Origin: Pseudomonas putida
GTDB taxonomy: Bacteria > Pseudomonadota > Gammaproteobacteria > Pseudomonadales > Pseudomonadaceae
Assembly (NCBI GenBank): GCA_041879295.1
Contig: CP047152.1
Span: forward strand, 3,539,501 to 3,603,500
Direction of reading: 5' to 3'
DNA length: 64,000 bases
Shown: positions 48,851 through 57,669 of the stretch, piece after piece
Position numbering within the stretch: position 1 is the first letter of the stretch
Layout of the letters: every line of letters begins with the position of its first letter
Program-made: the position numbers and the translations under genes
Notes under the pieces: generated by a model
Told to the model about the DNA's origin: nothing
Database searches by the model: none
The model's input: only the letters and a program-made list of their open reading frames with translations

Positions 48851-49756
48851 ATGCAACTGACCCGTCACGTCGATGCCAATGCGCCGCTTTGCGCACTGAT
48901 CCGCAGCCTCGCCACGCGCCCAGGCTTTGTGCCCACGCACCTGCCCCAGGTGCAGGTGCTGAGCTGGGACCACTATGTGGCCAGCAGCCCGCAGATCTAC
49001 GAACCAAGCCTGATGATCCTGGCCCAGGGCAGCAAGCTGGCGCGCCTGGGGCCGCGCACCCTGGAGTACGGCGCCGGGCATTACTTGGTGCAGGCGTTGT
49101 CGGTGCCGTTCATGTGCGAAACCTTCGCCACCCCTGACGCGCCATTGCTGGGCGTGGCGGTGGGCATCGACCGTGGCGTGCTAGGAGAACTGGTGCAGAG
49201 CATGGGCCTGGTGCCGGACGCTGCAGTACAGGCGCAAACACCGCAATCGATGACCTCTGCAGCACTGGATGCGCCAATGCGCGAAAGTGTGGAACGGCTG
49301 CTGCACTGCCTGCAGGACCCGCTTGACGCCAAGGTACTGGGCCCGGCGCGCGTACGCGAGGTGCTGTATACCGCGCTGCGCGGCCCGCAGGCCGGTGTGT
49401 TGCGGGCACTGGTGGAGCAACAGGGGCACTTCGCCCGCATCGGCGCCGCCCTCGCCCACCTGCGCGAGCACTACGCCGAGCCGCTGAGCGTGGAGGCACT
49501 GGCTGCGCGCGCCAACATGAGCGTTTCGACCTTCCATGAACACTTCAAGCGCTGCACCGACATGGCGCCGATGCAGTACCTGAAGCGCTTGCGGCTACTC
49601 AAGGCGCAGCAGATGCTGATCGGCGAAGGCCTGGGCGTGGCACAGGCTGCGCACCGGGTGGGCTATCAGAGCACCTCGCAGTTCAGCCGCGAGTACAAGC
49701 GCCAGTTCGAACGTAGCCCGGGGGATGAATTGCCTTACCAGAGCTTGCCGGTGTAG
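48851..49756 (+). CDS. AraC-family transcriptional regulator
   Basis: 301 residues. An AraC_N-type domain (AQGSKLARLGPRTLEYGAGH, then VQALSVPFMCETFATP) precedes the DNA-binding half (LAARANMSVSTFHEHFKRCT and VGYQSTSQFSREYKRQFERS). Divergent from the alcohol dehydrogenase across 181 bp; this pairing is common and implies aldehyde- or alcohol-responsive control. Confidence 0.9.
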   Translation: MQLTRHVDANAPLCALIRSLATRPGFVPTHLPQVQVLSWDHYVASSPQIYEPSLMILAQGSKLARLGPRTLEYGAGHYLVQALSVPFMCETFATPDAPLLGVAVGIDRGVLGELVQSMGLVPDAAVQAQTPQSMTSAALDAPMRESVERLLHCLQDPLDAKVLGPARVREVLYTALRGPQAGVLRALVEQQGHFARIGAALAHLREHYAEPLSVEALAARANMSVSTFHEHFKRCTDMAPMQYLKRLRLLKAQQMLIGEGLGVAQAAHRVGYQSTSQFSREYKRQFERSPGDELPYQSLPV

Positions 49757-49783
49757 TTGCTTGACCTGGACGGCCCCTGCAGG

Positions 49784-50329
49784 TCAGTCCACCAGCGGCC
49801 ACTGCGCCAAGGGCCAGTAAGCCCCCTTGCGCGACTCGTAGAGCGTAAAGTGTCGTGCGGTGAGGTAAAACTCCGGCGCGCTGCTGGCCTCGGGCGGCTG
49901 CCCGCGGTAATCCCTGGACAGCGTCAGGTGCGGTCGATACTCACGTTTGGCCGCCTCCATCCCCAACGGCAGCAGCGCCTGCTGCAAACCGTACACCAGT
50001 TGCAACAGGGTCGGCGGTACCTGCTGCGCCTCCAGCACCAGGGCGCTGGCCCGCTGCCACACCTGCAAACGGTCGAGCAACAGCCGCGGCGCCGAGGCTG
50101 GCAGCGCCAGTTGGTCGACGGCCGCGCAAATCGCAGGCACCTGCGCGGTATCCACATCACCGAGGAACAGCAGCGTGACGTGGAAGTTGGCGGCCGGCAC
50201 CGGTTTGCCGCTGCGCAGGTTCAGCCCTCGCCGCCACTGGGCCAGGTCACGGCGCTGGGCGTCGCTGACCGGCAAGGCGAAGAACAGCCGCTTGAACGGA
50301 CTACCACTGGGGCGTATATCCTGAACCAT
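49784..50329 (-). CDS. thpR: RNA 2',3'-cyclic phosphodiesterase (2'-5' RNA ligase family)
   Basis: 181 residues from MVQDIRPSG; GGGAG lies six bases before the ATG at 50329. The two HxTx catalytic motifs are HVTLLFLGD (residue ~52) and HLTLSRDYR (~135), and RLFFALP opens the domain. Such enzymes open 2',3'-cyclic phosphates on RNA ends. The convergent AraC gene ends 27 bases away. Confidence 0.9.
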   Translation of the reverse strand: MVQDIRPSGSPFKRLFFALPVSDAQRRDLAQWRRGLNLRSGKPVPAANFHVTLLFLGDVDTAQVPAICAAVDQLALPASAPRLLLDRLQVWQRASALVLEAQQVPPTLLQLVYGLQQALLPLGMEAAKREYRPHLTLSRDYRGQPPEASSAPEFYLTARHFTLYESRKGAYWPLAQWPLVD

Positions 50330-50487
50330 ACCAACTCCCTGACATGAAACGTTTGCGCAAGACTGTAGGGTATTACACCAATGTCGCCCCACAGTTTCGT
50401 AACAATCAGTACAAACTACCCCCATGATTGTTTATGCTGGCGGGCTCATGCCATGGCGCATGGCCATTCTTCGACCAGTAAACGTCC

Positions 50488-51387
50488 ATGAAAATTGCAC
50501 TCGTACTCATCTTCGTCCTCTCGATCGCCTATGTTCACCTGCGCGGTCGGGTTCGCCACAAGCTGACTCGCCAGCTGGGCGACCACTCCAGCTTCCTGGC
50601 CCCGATCAACAGCTTCCTGTACCTGTTCTCCAAACACCCGGCCAAGCCTTACCTGCCGGTCGAGGCCTTTCCAGAACTGAAACCGCTGCAGGACCACTGG
50701 CAGGAGATCCGCGAGGAAGGTCGCCAGTTGCTGCACGTGGGTGAAATCAAGAAGTCCAACAATTACGATGACGTCGGTTTCAACTCGTTCTTCAAGACCG
50801 GCTGGAAGCGCTTTTACCTGAAGTGGTATGGCGAAAGCCACCCGTCGGCAATGGCCCTTTGCCCACGCACGACCGAGCTGCTGCAAGGCATCGGCACGGT
50901 CAAGGCGGCCATGTTCGCCACCCTGCCACCCGGTGCCAAGCTGGTGCGCCACCGTGACCCGTATGCCGGTTCCTACCGCTACCACCTGGGCCTGGACACA
51001 CCGAATGACGATGGCTGCTACATCGATGTGGACGGCGAGAAATACGCGTGGCGCGATGGTGAGGGGGTCATCTTCGACGAAACCTACATCCACTATGCGG
51101 CCAACACCACCGAGCACAACCGCATCATCCTGTTCTGCGACGTCGAACGCCCGCTCAAGTACCGCTGGGCAACTGCGTTCAACCGCTGGTTCAGCCGCAA
51201 CGTGATGGCCGCTGCCGCTGCGCCCAACGACGCCAGCGACAAGACCGGTGGCATCAACCGCCTGTTCACCCGCATCTACAAGATCCGCGAGCGTGGCAAG
51301 GCGCTGAAAAAGCGCAACCGCATGCGCTACTACCTGGAAAAATGGGCAGTGGTCGCGGCGTTGGTGCTGGTGTTCATCTACATCTGA
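50488..51387 (+). CDS. lpxO: Lipid A hydroxylase / aspartyl-asparaginyl beta-hydroxylase family
   Basis: 299 residues. An N-terminal membrane anchor (LVLIFVLSIAYVHL) and a C-terminal hydrophobic helix (WAVVAALVLVFIYI) flank the Fe(II)/2-oxoglutarate dioxygenase domain, with the iron-ligand region RHRDPYAGSYRYHLGLDTP and the late NRIILFCDVERP. The arrangement matches LpxO, which 2-hydroxylates a secondary acyl chain of lipid A at the inner-membrane inner face and alters resistance to antimicrobial peptides. A peptide substrate cannot be excluded. Confidence 0.88.
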   Translation: MKIALVLIFVLSIAYVHLRGRVRHKLTRQLGDHSSFLAPINSFLYLFSKHPAKPYLPVEAFPELKPLQDHWQEIREEGRQLLHVGEIKKSNNYDDVGFNSFFKTGWKRFYLKWYGESHPSAMALCPRTTELLQGIGTVKAAMFATLPPGAKLVRHRDPYAGSYRYHLGLDTPNDDGCYIDVDGEKYAWRDGEGVIFDETYIHYAANTTEHNRIILFCDVERPLKYRWATAFNRWFSRNVMAAAAAPNDASDKTGGINRLFTRIYKIRERGKALKKRNRMRYYLEKWAVVAALVLVFIYI

Positions 51388-51506
51388 AGGCTCAACGCAG
51401 GCCACTGTACGAGTGACCTGCGTTTACCAACCAAAGTACCGCCTCACACGTGCAACTCTTCGACTAGCCTGAAAGCTCCACTCGCAACCACCCCAAGGTG
51501 AAGACG

Positions 51507-51851
51507 ATGAGCATGATGGACTGGGACGCCTACCGTAAGCAGTTGATGGCCGGCATCGGCGATCTCAAGCAACTCTCACCCGACACCGTAGCCGGCTACA
51601 TGACCGCCAGCGGTGCAGGCGCCAAAACCAACCACCTGGATGCCAAGACCCGCGAGCTGATCTCCTTGGCCGTGGCTGTGACCACCCGCTGCGACGGCTG
51701 TATCGCCGTGCATTCGCAGCAAGCCGTCAAAGAGGGTGCCAGCCGCGAGGAAATTGCCGAGGCCCTCGGCGTGGCCGTGGCCATGAACGCCGGTGCCGCG
51801 CTGGTGTACTCGGCCCGCGCAATGGACGCGGTGGGCAAGGCCAACGGTTGA
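51507..51851 (+). CDS. AhpD-like carboxymuconolactone-decarboxylase-fold protein
   Basis: 114 residues from MSMMDWDAY, the ATG preceded by AAGGTG; the GTG nine bases upstream lies within that site. The redox motif CDGCIAVH (CxxCxxxH) is complete, together with REEIAEALGVAVAMNAGAA. AhpD-like proteins reduce peroxides or disulfides with these cysteines. The protein stands alone, far from ahpC. Confidence 0.9.
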   Translation: MSMMDWDAYRKQLMAGIGDLKQLSPDTVAGYMTASGAGAKTNHLDAKTRELISLAVAVTTRCDGCIAVHSQQAVKEGASREEIAEALGVAVAMNAGAALVYSARAMDAVGKANG

Positions 51852-51929
51852 GCACAAACGGCGTCGTCGCCCTTGCGCGACGGCGCCGCGCCACCCAGAC
51901 TGGGCGGCTCACCCCGCGCAGGAACCCGC

Positions 51930-52499
51930 ATGATCCACATTCGCCCCATGATGCCGGACGATTTTGATCGTTTCTGGCCTACCTTCCAGGCCATTGTCCA
52001 AGCCCGTGAGACCTACGCTTTCGACCCGGCCCTGAGCTTCGAGCAGGCCCGCCAGCTGTGGCTGGAGCTGCCCTTGCACACGCTGCTGGCCGAAGAAGAT
52101 GGCGAGCTACTGGGTTCGTATTACCTCAAGGCCAATGCTGCCGGGCCTGGTGCGCATGTGGGCAATTGCGGCTACATGGTCTGCGCACAGGCACGCGGCC
52201 GGGGCGTGGCGCGCTTGATGTGCGAGCACTCGCAAAAGCTGGCGCGCCAGGAAGGCTTTCTGGCATTGCAGTTCAACTCGGTGGTAGCCAGCAACGAAGT
52301 GGCCGTGGCGCTATGGCACAAGTTGGGCTTTGAAACGGTCGGCCGTTTGCCCAAGGCCTACCGTCATGCCCGCCTGGGGCTGGTGGACTGTTTGGTGATG
52401 TACAAATGGCTGGCGGATGAGCCGGTGGTGGAGAAGCCGCCGCTGCTGATCGGGCGCAAGAACATCGAGGCACGGGTATCGCGACGCCGCGGGCGCTAG
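51930..52499 (+). CDS. GNAT-family N-acetyltransferase
   Basis: 189 residues from MIHIRPMMPDDF. The acetyl-CoA-binding motif A is VCAQARGRGVARLMCEHSQK (Q/RxxGxG/A type) and the later FNSVVASNEVAVALWHKLGF is motif B. It resembles the L-amino acid/phosphinothricin-type acetyltransferases, but the substrate is not readable. A GGAAC stretch precedes the ATG. Confidence 0.85.
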   Translation: MIHIRPMMPDDFDRFWPTFQAIVQARETYAFDPALSFEQARQLWLELPLHTLLAEEDGELLGSYYLKANAAGPGAHVGNCGYMVCAQARGRGVARLMCEHSQKLARQEGFLALQFNSVVASNEVAVALWHKLGFETVGRLPKAYRHARLGLVDCLVMYKWLADEPVVEKPPLLIGRKNIEARVSRRRGR

Positions 52500-52607
52500 C
52501 CTGTACGGGCAAGCCTGCCTTCAAACTCAAAACCTGATTTTTTCGCGACATTCACAGCACACCCACATTTGACGCCCCCGCATTTCAGTGGTCAGATGCG
52601 CGCCAGT

Positions 52608-52785
52608 TTCAGGTGCCCTGCGCCGCCGCGCGCAGGGTGAAACGGGAAACCGGTGCGTCGTGTTGCCCACGACAAGTCCGGTGCTGCCCCCGCAACGGTA
52701 AGCGAGCGAACCCTTCGAGATACCACTGTGCTCAGGCATGGGAAGGTGAAGGTTTCATGCCCCTCGCAAGCCCGGAGACCGGCCT
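52608..52785 (+). promoter_or_regulatory. Cobalamin riboswitch 1, upstream of the TonB receptor
   Basis: The characteristic elements occur in order: AGGTGCCCTG at the start, GAAACGGGAAACCGGTG, the core TCCGGTGCTGCCCCCGCAAC followed by GGTAAGCGAGCG, and the closing B12 box AGCCCGGAGACCGGCC near 52769-52784. This is the class I cobalamin (AdoCbl-type) aptamer. It should repress the receptor gene that begins 126 bases later when cobalamin is plentiful. A plausible expression platform lies between box and start codon, but I did not fold it. Confidence 0.93.
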
Positions 52786-52910
52786 GGAGCTTCACTTGGC
52801 AACCCGCGGTGGGCGGGCGCAGGCCGGAATCCGTGCGCGCGCCTGCCTGCATGGTTCGCCTTTGCGTGTTTTCCACCGGGATCCATTCATTCCTGCAGCA
52901 GTGGAACGAC

Positions 52911-55037
52911 ATGTCCCGTATGTTCAAGCTTCACCCTCTGGCGGCCTGCCTGGCCGTCACCCTGCCGGCGCTGGCTGATGACCGCGACCCGCAGCCTCTG
53001 GCCCTGCCTTCCACGGCCATCACCGACACCCTCGACAGCCGTACCATCGACCTGGCCACGCCGACCCAGGCAGGCTCGCGCCTTGGCCTCAGTGCCCTGG
53101 AGACGCCGGCCAGCACCAGCAGTATCAGCGAACGGCAGATTCAGCAGCGCAACAACCTCACAGTGCAGGATGCAGTGACCCGCTCGCCGGGCATTACCTT
53201 CGTCGGCTCACCGGGGGACGGCGGTACAGGCTTGTCTGCCCGCGGCTTTGCCGGCCACAGCTCGGTGATGACCCTGTTCGACGGCGCGCGCCTGTACACC
53301 GGTGCCGGCACCCAAACCTTCCCGGTCGACCCATGGATGGTCGAACGCATCGAGGTGATTCGCGGCCCGGCCTCGGTACTGCATGGCGAAGGCGCCACCG
53401 GCGCGGTGATCAACGTGATCCCGAAAAAACCTTTTGCCGGCGAAGTGCGCAACCACCTGCGCCTGGGTTACGGCTCGTGGGACCGCCAGCAGCTCGGCCT
53501 GGACAGCGGCGGCAGCCTCAGCGAGCGCCTGAGCTACCGCCTGACGCTGAACCAGCAGGCCGGCAATGGCTGGGTCGACCGCACCGCTTCACGTAGCCTG
53601 GCCATGAGCGCCGCGCTGCGTTTCGATGCCAGTGATGACCTCAGCTTCACGCTGGCCCATGACCGCGGCGATGCACAACCTGCCAACTACTACGGCACCC
53701 CGCTGATCGACGGCCACTACCGCAGCAGCCTGCGCAAAAAGAACTACAACGTACAGAACGACGTGCAGCAGTACGTTGATGAATGGACCCGGCTGACAAC
53801 CGACTGGGCGCTGAACGACCAGCTCAGCGCCAGCAACCAGTTTTACTACATCAAAAGCCGCCGCCACTGGCGCAACGCCGAGGACTACAGCTGGGACGCA
53901 GAGCGTCAGCAACTGCTGCGCGGCAGCTACCTGGAGATCAAGCACAACCAGGAGCAGTTCGGCGACCGCCAGACCTTCACCTTCGACCACACCCTGTTCG
54001 GCCTGGCCAGCAAGACCGTGCTCGGTGCCGAGTACAACAAGGTGCGCTTCAACGTCGACAGCAATTCCCCCTACAACGATGTCGGCGGCGACTACGTCGA
54101 CCCGTGGCAGCCACAGCCCGGCGGGTTCCATAGCGCCTCGCCGTTGCGGCCGCAAACGCTCTCGACCACCCATACCTTTGCCCTGTTTGCCGAAAACCGC
54201 CTGCAATTGAGCAATCGCCTGTCGTTGGTTACCGGCGTGCGTCGCGACCAGAACCACATCGACCGCAACAACTTGACCAACGACAGCCGCAGCGATCGTA
54301 GCCTGCAAGGTGGCAACTGGCGCGTGGGGCTGGTGTATGCACTCAACGACGACCTGTCGTTGTACGGCCAGTACTCAACCAGCGAGGACGGGGTCAACAA
54401 CCTCATCAGCCTCAGCCCCGCGCAGATGCACTATGACCTGACCAAGGCGAAGCAGACCGAGGCCGGCATCAAGCAGCGCTTTTGGGAGGGGCGTGGCGAA
54501 TGGACGCTTGCCGCCTACCACATCGTCAAGAAAAAGCTGCTGGTCGACGACCCGATCACGCACGAGAAGCAACAAGCCGGGCAGCAGACCTCCGATGGCC
54601 TGGAAGCGACGCTGGAGCTGGCCCTGGCCCATCAGTGGCAGGTGTCGGCCAATGCATCGCTGGTACGCGCCAAGTACGACGACTTCGACGAAATGGTCGG
54701 CGGCCTGCCACAGGACCGCGCAGGCAACCGGCCGGCCAACGTGCCACGGCGTACCGCCAACCTTTGGTTGAGCAAAGGCTTCGGCCAGCAGGTAGAGGCC
54801 GGCTTGGGGGCGCGTTATGTGGATGAGCGTTTTGCCGATACCGCCAATAACCACAGCGCCCCCGGCTACACCGTGGTCGATGCCAACATCGCCTGGCAGT
54901 TGTTGCCGGATGTGAAGTTGGGGTTGCAGTTGAACAACCTGTTCGATCGTGAGTATGTGCAGTCGGCGTTCAGCGGGCAGCAGTGGTTGATGGGGATGCC
55001 GCGGTCGTACTTCGCGACGCTGGATTACAGCTTCTGA
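52911..55037 (+). CDS. TonB-dependent outer-membrane receptor under riboswitch control
   Basis: 708 residues from MSRMFKLHPL. The signal peptide ends at ALA-DD. The plug domain (~residues 45-165) has VQDAVTRSPGITF, GTGLSARGFAG and VERIEVIRGPASVLHGEGAT; the remaining ~540 residues form the beta-barrel, with the C-terminal strand ending YFATLDYSF. By sequence style the barrel resembles FhuA/FecA-like siderophore receptors more than BtuB, but the cobalamin riboswitch directly upstream makes cobalamin or a related corrinoid the likely ligand. Confidence 0.9.
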   Translation: MSRMFKLHPLAACLAVTLPALADDRDPQPLALPSTAITDTLDSRTIDLATPTQAGSRLGLSALETPASTSSISERQIQQRNNLTVQDAVTRSPGITFVGSPGDGGTGLSARGFAGHSSVMTLFDGARLYTGAGTQTFPVDPWMVERIEVIRGPASVLHGEGATGAVINVIPKKPFAGEVRNHLRLGYGSWDRQQLGLDSGGSLSERLSYRLTLNQQAGNGWVDRTASRSLAMSAALRFDASDDLSFTLAHDRGDAQPANYYGTPLIDGHYRSSLRKKNYNVQNDVQQYVDEWTRLTTDWALNDQLSASNQFYYIKSRRHWRNAEDYSWDAERQQLLRGSYLEIKHNQEQFGDRQTFTFDHTLFGLASKTVLGAEYNKVRFNVDSNSPYNDVGGDYVDPWQPQPGGFHSASPLRPQTLSTTHTFALFAENRLQLSNRLSLVTGVRRDQNHIDRNNLTNDSRSDRSLQGGNWRVGLVYALNDDLSLYGQYSTSEDGVNNLISLSPAQMHYDLTKAKQTEAGIKQRFWEGRGEWTLAAYHIVKKKLLVDDPITHEKQQAGQQTSDGLEATLELALAHQWQVSANASLVRAKYDDFDEMVGGLPQDRAGNRPANVPRRTANLWLSKGFGQQVEAGLGARYVDERFADTANNHSAPGYTVVDANIAWQLLPDVKLGLQLNNLFDREYVQSAFSGQQWLMGMPRSYFATLDYSF

Positions 55038-55049
55038 TCTGGGTGGCTT

Positions 55050-55075
55050 GTGCCGCGAAGAGCCCGGCACAGGCC
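55050..55075. repeat. REP-like element after the TonB receptor
   Basis: TGTGCCGCGAAGAGCCCGG followed by CACAGG is a shortened REP element with inverted ends TGTGCCG/CGGCACA. It lies 13 bases after the receptor stop. Confidence 0.6.
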
Positions 55076-55105
55076 ACACAAAAACCTCTGTCCCCTTTTA
55101 TCTCC

Positions 55106-55125
55106 ATGTTATACGATAACGTTTC
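55106..55125. promoter_or_regulatory. Zur-like operator upstream of the membrane acyltransferase-like gene
   Basis: ATGTTATACGATAACGTTTC has inverted arms GTTAT/ATAAC around ACG and resembles the gammaproteobacterial Zur consensus (GTTATA-N-TATAAC, flanked by GAAAT/ATTTC) at most positions. It lies 30 bases before the ATG at 55155 and would overlap the promoter. The region is very AT-rich for this chromosome. The assignment rests on memory of the consensus. Confidence 0.55.
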
Positions 55126-55154
55126 ATATGAAATTAATTCCTGTTAGATACCCC

Positions 55155-56321
55155 ATGACAAGTGCCAGCGCCACGCCCACGCTGATCACCCAGCGCCTGC
55201 AGAGCATCGATGCCCTGCGCGGCCTGGTGATCCTGTTCATGCTCCTGGACCACGTCCGCGAGACTTTCTTCCTGCACCACCAGGTCAGCGACCCCATGGC
55301 CATCGACACCACGGAACCGGCGCTTTTCTTCAGCCGCACCCTCGCCCACTTGTGTGCGCCGGTGTTCGTCCTGCTGACCGGCCTGTCGGCCTGGCTGTAT
55401 GGCGAGAAGTATCAGGGCCGTGGCGACGTCTCGGCGTTCCTGTTCAAACGCGGGCTGTTCCTGGTGGTGCTGGAGTTCACCCTGGTCAACTTCGCCTGGA
55501 CCTTCCAGTTGCCCCCCAGCGTTATCTACCTGCAAGTGATCTGGGCCATCGGCGTCAGCATGATCGCCCTGTCGCTGCTGGTGTGGCTGCCACGCGCCGC
55601 GCTGCTCGCCCTGGGCGCCATCATCGTCGCCGGCCACAACCTGCTCGACGGCGTGCACTTTGGCGCAGAGTCAGCCCTGCATGTGCCGTGGGCAATCCTG
55701 CATGATCGAGGCTGGCTGGCGTTTTCCGAGACCCTGCACCTGCGCACCTCTTACCCGGTGCTGCCGTGGATCGGCGTCATCGCCCTGGGTTACGGCCTGG
55801 GGCCCTGGTTCGCCCGTCGCAGCGATGCCGGACAACGCCAGCAACACCTGCTGGTAGCCGGTTTGCTCGCGCTGCTTGGCTTTGCCCTGCTGCGCATGTT
55901 CAACGGTTACGGTGAGGCGCCGTGGAGCGGTTATCCAACCTTCACGCAAACCCTGATGAGCTTCTTCAACATCACCAAATACCCACCGTCGCTTCTGTTC
56001 CTGGCCCTGACCCTGGGCTGTGGCCTGCTGCTGTTACGCGCGTTCGAGCGGGCCGGCCAAGTGCGCTGGATCACGGCACTGGCGGTGTTCGGTGCGGCAC
56101 CGATGTTCTTCTACCTGCTGCACCTGTATGTGCTGAAGCTGCTGTACCTGGCCTGCGTGGCGCTGTTCGGGCTCAACCATGGCGACTACTTCGGTTTCGA
56201 CAGTATTGCAACGGTGTGGCTGGGCGCGGTACTGCTGGCGGTTTCGCTGTACCTGCCGGTGCGCGGGTTCGCCCGGCTGAAGCAGCGCCGCCGCGACATC
56301 AGCTGGCTGAAGTACTTCTGA
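55155..56321 (+). CDS. DUF1624/HGSNAT-like membrane protein
   Basis: 388 residues from MTSASATPTL. About ten membrane helices are visible and the N-terminus (RLQSIDALRGLVILFMLLDH) carries the conserved Asp-Arg-His set of the heparan-alpha-glucosaminide acetyltransferase-like (DUF1624) family. The later YLLHLYVLKLL is also conserved. Members move acyl groups across the membrane in eukaryotes; the bacterial role is unknown. Another ATG lies at 55128, but the Zur-like box ends only 2 bases before it, so I prefer 55155. It lies between the TonB receptor and cobalamin riboswitch 2. Confidence 0.8.
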   Translation: MTSASATPTLITQRLQSIDALRGLVILFMLLDHVRETFFLHHQVSDPMAIDTTEPALFFSRTLAHLCAPVFVLLTGLSAWLYGEKYQGRGDVSAFLFKRGLFLVVLEFTLVNFAWTFQLPPSVIYLQVIWAIGVSMIALSLLVWLPRAALLALGAIIVAGHNLLDGVHFGAESALHVPWAILHDRGWLAFSETLHLRTSYPVLPWIGVIALGYGLGPWFARRSDAGQRQQHLLVAGLLALLGFALLRMFNGYGEAPWSGYPTFTQTLMSFFNITKYPPSLLFLALTLGCGLLLLRAFERAGQVRWITALAVFGAAPMFFYLLHLYVLKLLYLACVALFGLNHGDYFGFDSIATVWLGAVLLAVSLYLPVRGFARLKQRRRDISWLKYF

Positions 56322-56361
56322 AAAGCGTTTTCCCCCGGCGCCGCGATGGTCTACCATGCGG

Positions 56362-56534
56362 GCCGCCGGTTTCCACCACGGAACTAACAGGGAATCCCAG
56401 GCCCGCCAATACGGGCCAAACGGAACTGCCCCCGCAACTGTAGGTGCCGAGCCTGCTCCACCCATGCCACTGGGCCTACCGCCCGGGAAGGCCGGAGCCA
56501 GGCCATGACGCACCAGTCAGGAGACCTGCCGGCC
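56362..56534 (+). promoter_or_regulatory. Cobalamin riboswitch 2, upstream of the ABC transporter
   Basis: Elements in order: GCCGCCGGT and TAACAGGGAATCC at the 5' side, the core AACGGAACTGCCCCCGCAAC, GTAGGTGCCGAG, GCCACTGGG/CCGGGAAGGC, and the B12 box AGTCAGGAGACCTGCC at 56515-56530. It precedes the binding-protein gene by about 125 bases. It is a different sequence from riboswitch 1 except in conserved boxes, so the two are not recent copies. Confidence 0.93.
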
Positions 56535-56658
56535 TGCATTCACCAACCGGCGGGGTGTCCGGGATTGGCCGTCAGTGTTGCCCCAGCCACCCGCTGGGGC
56601 TCGGCGATGCCTGTCCGTGCGTTCCTCACCAGAACTGTCCGATAAGAGATCGCCCAGC

Positions 56659-57669
56659 ATGCTGCCCCGTTTCGCCACCCTGCTCGCGGGCCTAGGCCTC
56701 ACTGGCCTGGCCCAGGCCGCTGCCACCCACTACCCGCTGACGGTCGACAACTGCGGCAAGCCGCAGACTTTTGCCCAGGCACCGCAGCGCGCCGTCACCA
56801 TCGGCCAGGCCGGTACCGAGCTGCTCTATGCCTTGGGGCTGGGTGACAAGCTGGCAGGCACCTCGCTGTGGTTCAACAACGTATTGCCTGAATACCAGGC
56901 AGTGAACGCCAAGGTTCCACGCCTGGCCGACAACGAACCCAGCTTCGAGGCGGTGGTCGGCAAGCACCCGCAGCTGGTCGCGGTGCAGTTCGAATGGATG
57001 GTCGGTGCCCAGGGCTCGGTCGCCACCCGCGAGCAGTTCGATGAACTGAAGATCCCCACCTACGTGCTGCCATCGGACTGCGAAGGCAAGGACAACCTGG
57101 TCGGTGCAGACGGCACCCGCCTGCAAGCGTTCCAGGTAGACAGCATCTACAAGAGCGTCAGCCAACTGGCCGAGATCTTCGACGTTCAGGACCGCGGTGC
57201 GGCCCTGAACGCAGAATTGCAAGGGCATCTGGACAGCGCCAGGGCGCGGCTGGCCGGCAAGGACCTGTCGGCAACTACGGCGCTGTTCTGGTTCTCCAGC
57301 GCCGACCTTCACATCGACCCCTATGTGGCCGGCCGCCAGGGTGTCGCCGACTTCATGCTGCGCACCCTTGGTGTACGCAACGTGGTCGAGTCCAGCGAAG
57401 AATGGCCAAGCGTAGGCTGGGAAACCCTGGCCAAGGCCAATCCGACCTGGCTGATCATCGCGCGCATGGACCGCCGCCGTTTCCCCGCCGACGACTACCA
57501 GAAAAAGCTCGAATTCCTGCGCAGTGATCCGGTAACCCGCAACATGGACGCAGTGAAGCACGACCGTATCATTATCCTTGACGCCGACGCCATGCAGGCC
57601 GGTATCCGCCTGTTCCGCGGCGTTCAAACGCTGTCCACGGCCTTCGCCAGCGGTAAAGCAGCCCAGTGA
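56659..57669 (+). CDS. ABC transporter periplasmic binding protein, probably cobalamin or corrinoid
   Basis: 336 residues from MLPRFATLLAG. The signal peptide ends near LAQAAA. The type III binding-protein fold (helical backbone linker) is indicated by RAVTIGQAGTELLYALGLGD, LVAVQFEWMVGAQ and, in the second lobe, ALFWFSSADLHI and RTLGVRNVV. It is longer than E. coli BtuF (~266 residues) and more like siderophore-binding homologues, but the riboswitch upstream points to cobalamin. The stop overlaps the permease start by one base. Confidence 0.88.
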   Translation: MLPRFATLLAGLGLTGLAQAAATHYPLTVDNCGKPQTFAQAPQRAVTIGQAGTELLYALGLGDKLAGTSLWFNNVLPEYQAVNAKVPRLADNEPSFEAVVGKHPQLVAVQFEWMVGAQGSVATREQFDELKIPTYVLPSDCEGKDNLVGADGTRLQAFQVDSIYKSVSQLAEIFDVQDRGAALNAELQGHLDSARARLAGKDLSATTALFWFSSADLHIDPYVAGRQGVADFMLRTLGVRNVVESSEEWPSVGWETLAKANPTWLIIARMDRRRFPADDYQKKLEFLRSDPVTRNMDAVKHDRIIILDADAMQAGIRLFRGVQTLSTAFASGKAAQ

